This document shows positions 6,423 through 9,594 of a DNA stretch of 9,594 nucleotides, piece by piece. Source of the stretch: an uncultured Clostridia bacterium. Lineage in GTDB: Bacteria; Bacillota; Clostridia; Christensenellales; Aristaeellaceae. The DNA lies in the NCBI GenBank assembly GCA_946409855.1, contig CAMJXZ010000104.1, positions 1 through 9,594 of the forward strand, given 5' to 3'. How positions within the stretch are numbered: the stretch's first letter is position 1; each line of letters begins with the position of its first letter. Below the pieces are notes generated by a model. It had not been told where the DNA came from and did no database searches. It saw only the letters and a list, made by a program, of their open reading frames with translations. Both the position numbers and the translations under genes were made by a program.

Positions 6423-6941
6423 TCAGACGCCGATCTCCCTGTAAATCTTTTCGATCAGGGGGGATTTGTGGCGGATATATTTCTCCATATCATCCGGCCA
6501 GAGCGCCGCGCCTTCTTCCTTGATCCGGCTGTACGCGCGCGCCGCTTCCGGATGGGAGCGCAGATAGTCCCGGAAAGCGATGTGCCTTTTTAATTCCTTG
6601 GAATCCCGCGGACAGACGTACAGGTGGTGCTTCTGCAGATGCTCCTTGCCGTCGTACTTGAATGCCTCCCGCCCGGCGATGCCGAGATCCCCTTCGTGGC
6701 GATAGCCGATTTTTTCCAGCGCGGCCCTCGCCGCGCCAAACGCGGCGTCATCCCGGATGACGACATCGATATCGATGATCGGTTTCGCGGAAAGCCCCCG
6801 CACGGACGTGCTGCCGACGTGCTCGATGCTGAGGGCCAGCGAACCGAGGGCTTCCTGTATTTCGTTTTTTATACGCGCAAAAGCCTGTTCCCATCGCGCG
6901 TCGTAAGGCAGAACGACCACGCTTTTCGCACCCATTTTCAT
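6423..6941 (-). CDS. GrpB family protein (UPF0157, nucleotidyltransferase-like)
   Basis: A 172-residue soluble protein of the GrpB/UPF0157 family, at its usual length. It has the family pattern VVVLPYDARWEQAFARIKNE at the start, then IEHVGSTSVRGLSAKPIIDIDVVI (39-62). The GS pair (43-44) and the DxD (57, 59) match the active-site layout of the nucleotidyltransferase fold. The later YVCP and RDYLRSHPEAARAYSRIKEE segments are also typical. No firm function is known for most members; some standalone versions are thought to act in nucleotide-linked modification or coenzyme A metabolism. I start it at ATG 6941, with AAGGA four bases upstream; ATG 6935, two codons later, is equally possible with a ten-base spacing. 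An upstream in-frame ATG at 7028 lies inside the peptidase gene and is unlikely. It is third in a leftward unit, 29 bases after the peptidase-like gene. Confidence 0.88.
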   Translation of the reverse strand: MKMGAKSVVVLPYDARWEQAFARIKNEIQEALGSLALSIEHVGSTSVRGLSAKPIIDIDVVIRDDAAFGAARAALEKIGYRHEGDLGIAGREAFKYDGKEHLQKHHLYVCPRDSKELKRHIAFRDYLRSHPEAARAYSRIKEEGAALWPDDMEKYIRHKSPLIEKIYREIGV

Positions 6942-6970
6942 TCGTTCCTTCCGATCCCGGCCGGGGTTTG

Positions 6971-7432
6971 TTATTCGATATTGCTGAGCCCTTCGTATAA
7001 GTCGTTGAACGATTTCGCCTGGCCGCACCGGCCGTAGGAGAACGTTTTATTCTCGCCGAATTCAAGCAGGAAGCACTTGGCCAGCTCTTCCACCGTCTGC
7101 TCAAGGGCGGTGAAAAACTGCTGACAGGCAAAGCGGCTTGCCGCCGATCCTTCTTCAAAGCAATTCGCGATCAATGATTCCGTCACCTGATCCAGGGGAT
7201 ACATCTTAATGTGCATCAGCTCATGAAGGATGACTTCTTCCATGTTCTCCTGCTTTGGACAGACCGCGTTCAGAAGCAGAACCGCTTTTCTGTCGTCGCA
7301 GTCGATTTTGAAATCCCCCGTTTTGGGCCAGGCGGGATCCTCCACCCACTCCAGCTTTACGTCCCAGGCGGGGGTGATCCGCAGTTTTTTCACGTACTTT
7401 TCAAACAGGGCGGTTACAGCCTGCCGATCCAT
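6971..7432 (-). CDS. Small HExxH putative zinc metallopeptidase-like protein
   Basis: A 153-residue protein, cytoplasmic by its lack of signal or membrane segments. EEVILHELMHIK (65-76) contains HExxH (His70, Glu71, His74), the zinc-binding and catalytic signature of zincin peptidases. About 40 residues later a helix with several glutamates (TALEQTVEELAKCFL, 108-122) could supply the third ligand. The N-terminal part (EKYVKKL.ITPAWDVKLEWVED) resembles small uncharacterised Clostridia and phage proteins in which a beta segment precedes HExLH. The function is unknown: it may be a peptidase or a degenerate zinc protein. I start it at ATG 7432, where GGAGG lies six bases upstream. An in-frame ATG at 7531, overlapping the stop of the antitoxin gene, would add 33 basic residues unlike the family and lacks a good site. 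It occupies the place where a HEPN toxin would be expected. Confidence 0.72.
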   Translation of the reverse strand: MDRQAVTALFEKYVKKLRITPAWDVKLEWVEDPAWPKTGDFKIDCDDRKAVLLLNAVCPKQENMEEVILHELMHIKMYPLDQVTESLIANCFEEGSAASRFACQQFFTALEQTVEELAKCFLLEFGENKTFSYGRCGQAKSFNDLYEGLSNIE

Positions 7433-7487
7433 TTTCCACCTCCGCAATACCCGTTTTACCGATCGGATCCGTTTGGCGGGATGCTGA

Positions 7488-7547
7488 TTACTGCAGATCC
7501 GCCTGAAGCTTTTCCAGGTAATACCGGTCATCCTTCCTGTTTTCCAT
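7488..7547 (-). pseudogene. Putative remnant of a HEPN (DUF86-like) toxin gene
   Basis: An ATG at 7547, lying inside the 3' end of the MNT gene in another frame, opens a 19-codon frame, MENRKDDRYYLEKLQADLQ, then TAA. Partner HEPN toxins of MNT antitoxins commonly begin with a short charged stretch followed by a YYLxKIxxDLxFI-type helix. This frame matches that pattern up to DLQ and then stops. A GGGGTG stretch lies upstream as a possible ribosome site. The usual family length is about 100-120 residues and no catalytic Rx4-6H motif is present, so the gene is truncated if the match is real. No continuing homology is seen in the other two frames before the peptidase gene. The match is by recollection of the family, not by a search. 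Confidence 0.45.
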
Positions 7548-8010
7548 AAATCTTCACCCCGTCCCGCAGGATTTCATTCAGCAGGGATGGGTTGTTCACC
7601 AGCTGCGCCGGTGTCAGCACATCCACCTGCTTGCGGAGGGCTTCCCGCAGCGCCTCCACCATACCGTAGAACTGCAGGCCTTCCGCTTCCCCGGAGACCA
7701 GCAGATCCACATCGCTGGTTTCCGTGGCCCTGCCCTTGGCATAAGAGCCGAAAAGGTAGGCGTAGGTGACCGGCCAGGCTGCCAGCTGCTCCCCGCACAG
7801 ACGGGTGATTTCCTCAACGCTCAGCAGCCCGTGCGTCTCATCCAGCCGGTTTTGCTCCTCCAGCTGCTGAACCATATAGCGGTATTTGAGGGTGTCGGCC
7901 TTGCCCGGATCGGTTTCATAGCTCTTGTAGCTTCTCAGCGAAACCCCGAGCATGGCCGCGGCCTGTGCCTGCGTCAGCTTGTGCCGGGTTCTGATTTCTT
8001 TCAATGTCAC
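7528..8010 (-). CDS. HTH-fused MNT-type nucleotidyltransferase (antitoxin)
   Basis: A 160-residue protein. An XRE-type helix-turn-helix (about 1-55: TLKEIRTRHKLTQAQAAAMLGVSLRSYKSYE) is followed by a minimal nucleotidyltransferase domain from about 80. The NTase signature is intact: YLFGSYAKGRATETSDVDLLV, that is GS, ten residues, DxD, with a further VDV (KQVDVLTP) as the usual third-acid strand. MNT proteins of this type are antitoxins that silence a HEPN RNase toxin, in studied cases by AMPylating it; the HTH half lets the protein bind its own promoter. GTG 8010 is chosen because AAAGGAGGTGA (8016-8026) lies just upstream; an in-frame ATG at 8058 would put that site inside the gene. Only a fragment of the expected toxin follows, so it may be an orphan antitoxin now heading a unit with a peptidase-like and a GrpB-type gene. 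Confidence 0.85.
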   Translation of the reverse strand: MTLKEIRTRHKLTQAQAAAMLGVSLRSYKSYETDPGKADTLKYRYMVQQLEEQNRLDETHGLLSVEEITRLCGEQLAAWPVTYAYLFGSYAKGRATETSDVDLLVSGEAEGLQFYGMVEALREALRKQVDVLTPAQLVNNPSLLNEILRDGVKIYGKQEG

Positions 8011-8029
8011 GGCGGTCACCTCCTTTCCC

Positions 8030-8058
8030 AGCATACCAAATTTGCACCGGAAAGTCAA
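8030..8058 (-). promoter_or_regulatory. Promoter of the MNT antitoxin gene
   Basis: TTGACT (8053-8058) and TATGCT (8030-8035) on the minus strand are 17 bases apart. A GGTGCAAA half-site (8041-8048) lies in the spacer. The expected start is at 8024-8026, so the mRNA would begin almost at the AAAGGAGG ribosome site with a leader of only about 15 bases. Confidence 0.6.
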
Positions 8059-8139
8059 TTGTCAGATGCAAAATTTGCACCGCATACTTTATCTGTGGTG
8101 CAAATATTGCACCGGCATTGAATTTTCCGGTGCATTTTC
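8041..8139. promoter_or_regulatory. Array of GGTGCAAA/TTTGCACC half-sites, probable autoregulatory operator
   Basis: Half-sites occur at 8041-8048 (TTTGCACC), 8067-8072 (TGCAAA), 8074-8081 (TTTGCACC), 8097-8104 (GGTGCAAA), 8107-8113 (TTGCACC) and 8130-8135 (GGTGCA). They combine into perfect inverted repeats: TGCAAA-A-TTTGCA at 8067-8079, GGTGCAA-ATA-TTGCACC at 8097-8113, and TTTGCACC/GGTGCAAA around a 15-base spacer. An outer imperfect inverted repeat (8043-8059 with 8118-8135, TGCACCGGAAA...TCAAT) encloses the set. The array covers the spacer of the antitoxin promoter and extends about 80 bases upstream. The HTH of the adjacent antitoxin is the likely binder. AT-rich, unlike the neighbouring genes. 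Confidence 0.6.
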
Positions 8140-8245
8140 AGGCTGAGGCAGACGCTCCGGCCGGCGGGCGGATCAGTTCATTTCCCGGCGCTTCCTGTCC
8201 GTCATCAGGCGCAGGGACCGTCGCGTCCGGACATCGGACAAGCGG

Positions 8246-9259
8246 TCATGGCGCCACGGTCAGGAAGTAAACAATATCGCCGGCCAGCACCGTCGCCTGC
8301 CCCGGGGACAGGGCGGCCATTTCGTCGCTCACCACCAGGGGGTCGGAGCTGAAGCCCCCGCCGGGCAGCGTTTCCCCGACGCGGAGGGTGACCGTCCGGC
8401 TGTGGGCGGCGAGCCATTCGCTCCACGAAACGGGGAAGCCGGATCCCTGATGATCCCGGATGTAGCGGTACATGGCCCGGACCAGCACGCAGCGCTCCTT
8501 CTGGGCGTGGCTCTTTTCCGGGGCGGAGCGGTCCAGCAGATTCCCGCTGCCGGTTTCCGCCTGGTGCCGGAGGATCTCCTCCGCGGAGGCGTCCGGCCGG
8601 CGCATCATCTCCAGGATGGTCATGAACGCCCCGGTCCGCCCCGAGCCGGCCTGGCAGTGGAAGTGGAGCCAGGCGCTTCCGGGCAGGTCCTTGGCGATAT
8701 CCAGAAACGCGTCGATCACGTCGGCGGGCGGCCAGCAGTGGTCGGGGCACGCCAGACGGAGATAGTGAAAGCCCGCTTCCTCCGTAAGCGCGCGCTCGGT
8801 CTCCCAGGTTTCCGCTTTCAGGTCCGTGCCGGCTCTGGGCCGGTCGTTCTCCGCGGTCCAGACCGTGACGGACGTGCCGGCGATGCCGGCCAGCGCCGCC
8901 TCTTCGGCCTCCACTTCCTCGGCGGTCAGGCCCAGGTTGGCCGCGTTGTCCGGGCCGCACCAGGAAACGGCGATCCCGTTGATGAAGCCGTGGCTCTCCA
9001 GCCGGCAGTCGACGATCCAGATGTCTTCCGCCCGCTCCTGGAGGGCGGCCGCCAACTCGCCGAACTGGCGGACGGAAAACTGCGCGCTGCCGGACATGCC
9101 CTCTTCCGGCAGGAAGCGGACGTTGGCCAGGGGCCTGCGCCAGGCATTCGGGTCGTCCCGGTCGACGCGGATGAAAACGTCGTCCCCGGCGGCATAAGCA
9201 TGGGCGGAAAGCAGGAGCAGCGCCAGCAGAAGCGCGGATAATTTTCGGATGGTACGCAT
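8246..9259 (-). CDS. Secreted PTP-like (cysteine) phytase / inositol phosphate phosphatase
   Basis: A 337-residue exported phosphatase. Residues 1-24 are a signal peptide: RTIRK, a leucine-rich core, then AHAYAAG. The catalytic P-loop is HFHCQAGSGRTG (199-210), the HCx5R motif of cysteine phosphatases (Cys202, Arg208). The flanks WLHF...TGAFM match the PTP-like myo-inositol hexakisphosphatases of Selenomonas and relatives, as do VDCRLESHGFINGIAVSW (83-100) and the general-acid loop CPDHCWPPADVIDAF (171-185, Asp173). Such enzymes remove phosphates stepwise from phytate, supplying phosphate outside the cell or in the envelope. ATG 9259 is chosen over an in-frame ATG at 9313: AAGGAG lies about eight bases before it, the promoter lies between them, and the signal peptide begins there. 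The last 50 residues (HSRTVTLRVGETLPGGGFSS onward) form a beta-rich extension I cannot assign. No terminator is visible in the 100 bases after the stop. Confidence 0.88.
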   Translation of the reverse strand: MRTIRKLSALLLALLLLSAHAYAAGDDVFIRVDRDDPNAWRRPLANVRFLPEEGMSGSAQFSVRQFGELAAALQERAEDIWIVDCRLESHGFINGIAVSWCGPDNAANLGLTAEEVEAEEAALAGIAGTSVTVWTAENDRPRAGTDLKAETWETERALTEEAGFHYLRLACPDHCWPPADVIDAFLDIAKDLPGSAWLHFHCQAGSGRTGAFMTILEMMRRPDASAEEILRHQAETGSGNLLDRSAPEKSHAQKERCVLVRAMYRYIRDHQGSGFPVSWSEWLAAHSRTVTLRVGETLPGGGFSSDPLVVSDEMAALSPGQATVLAGDIVYFLTVAP

Positions 9260-9283
9260 GAAATCATCTCCTTTTCGGGTATC

Positions 9284-9313
9284 ATTATAATCCGAAACGG
9301 GGCTTTTCCGCAA
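9284..9313 (-). promoter_or_regulatory. Promoter of the phytase gene
   Basis: TTGCGG (9308-9313) and a perfect TATAAT (9284-9289) on the minus strand are separated by 18 bases and lie about 25 bases before the start codon at 9259. The -35 hexamer is the same as that proposed for the MATE operon. A nearly palindromic CAGATGATATTATCTG lies just upstream at 9322-9337 and could be a regulator site. Confidence 0.65.
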
Positions 9314-9363
9314 TGGGCTGTCAGATGATATTATCTGCCGGATGAGGATGGTTTTTCATTCGC

Positions 9364-9459
9364 GGGACGCGCGGGCCTTTTCTCCGGGGGGCGGGCGCTG
9401 ACAGGCAGTCGGATGCCCGGCGGAGCGGGACGCGCGAAGCCCTTTTCCCGGGGCCAACC
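9364..9459 (+). repeat. Imperfect direct repeat, about 30 bp, in gene-free DNA
   Basis: GGGACGCGCG occurs at 9364-9373 and again at 9427-9436. Each copy is followed after two or three bases by a CC(C)TTTT run and a C/G-rich run ending in GGGG. The two copies are separated by about 63 bases. The surrounding 9338-9464 stretch has no supportable gene. Function unknown. Confidence 0.35.
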
Positions 9460-9464
9460 TTCGG

Positions 9465-9594
9465 TGTCATTCTGAGCGATGAAAAAGGCCGGCCCCATCG
9501 GGCCGGCCGCGTCGCGAAGAATCCGTTCTGCGGCGGGATCACGGTGCGGGAAAGGTGCGGCAGTGTTCTTTGGAACAGCAGAACGGATCCTTCA
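9465..9594 (+). repeat. Left part of an apparent interspersed repeat, truncated by the window
   Basis: The stretch starts TGTCATTCTGAGCGA (9465-9479), continues with CGCGAAGAATCCGTTCTGC (9513-9531) and ends GCAGAACGGATCCTTC (9578-9593). The last two segments form a 15-of-16 inverted repeat. Sequences reading GTCATTCTGAGCG...GAAGAATC...GGATCCTTC are familiar as short dispersed intergenic repeats in gut Firmicutes genomes. The opposite end, expected to read CTCAGAATGACA, would lie beyond the window. The match is by recognition; no copy number can be given. Confidence 0.5.
9482..9508 (-). terminator. Intrinsic terminator for a leftward gene beyond the right edge
   Basis: GGCCGGCCC (9500-9508 on the minus strand) pairs perfectly with GGGCCGGCC (9487-9495) around a four-base loop and is followed by TTTTT (9482-9486). 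It stands inside the repeat described for 9465-9594. The coding region it would serve is not in the window. Confidence 0.75.

Noticed and set aside
7433..7531. Upstream start for the HExxH gene, overlapping the antitoxin stop as ATGA
   Set aside because: It would add 33 basic residues across the HEPN-like remnant in another frame, while the ATG at 7432 has a near-perfect ribosome site. Coupled initiation at 7531 cannot be fully excluded.
8041..8113. Regularly repeated TTTGCACC units as a CRISPR array
   Set aside because: The units are only about 8 bp, alternate in orientation and have irregular short spacers. No cas genes are near, and an operator array explains them better.
8402..9241. A 279-codon plus-strand frame and an overlapping 251-codon minus-strand frame (8205-8960)
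   Set aside because: Both overlap the phytase gene, whose signal peptide and catalytic motifs are clear. The alternative translations are low-complexity Gly/Arg/Pro sequence.
9321..9542. A 73-codon minus-strand frame
   Set aside because: It translates the interspersed repeat and the terminator hairpin, so it is not a credible gene.

Overview
The window looks like a chromosomal piece of a GC-rich Firmicute, probably a gut or rumen Clostridia-type organism. The grounds are strong AGGAGG-type ribosome binding sites, near-consensus sigma-A promoters (TTGACA/TATAAT type), GTG starts, intrinsic terminators, and Firmicutes-style families: DUF134-NifX, MATE, a YczE-like membrane protein and a cysteine phytase. 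No rRNA, tRNA, CRISPR array, transposase or phage structural gene is visible. The taxonomic call is inference.

Left edge (1-400): a strong leftward promoter drives what looks like a structured non-coding RNA that runs off the window. To its right is the intrinsic terminator of a leftward gene (401-1159) encoding a DUF134 helix-turn-helix domain fused to a NifX/NifB-type cofactor-binding domain with a His/Cys-rich tail. The promoter of that gene carries two identical TGACATATGTC palindromes 33 bp apart, one over the -35 box and one over the start site, the layout of an autorepressed gene.

Middle (1290-5457): a rightward operon with its own promoter and a GC-rich hairpin leader encodes a MATE exporter, a YczE-like membrane protein, a class I SAM methyltransferase and a GNAT acetyltransferase fused to an unrecognised N-terminal domain. 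It ends in an intrinsic terminator. Two membrane proteins, a methyltransferase and an acetyltransferase together suggest export and modification of small molecules, but no substrate can be read from the sequence.

Right half (5482-8010, leftward): a membrane-anchored DUF218 (YdcF/SanA-like) protein lies downstream of a three-gene unit. That unit is an HTH-fused MNT nucleotidyltransferase antitoxin, a small HExxH putative zinc peptidase and a GrpB-family protein. Between the antitoxin and the peptidase, a 19-codon reading frame looks like the beginning of the HEPN toxin that normally accompanies such antitoxins, so the toxin appears to have been lost. The antitoxin promoter is embedded in an array of GGTGCAAA half-sites.

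Right edge (8246-9594): a secreted PTP-like (cysteine) phytase with its own promoter, then gene-free DNA. That DNA holds a leftward intrinsic terminator lodged inside an apparent interspersed repeat that continues past the window edge.
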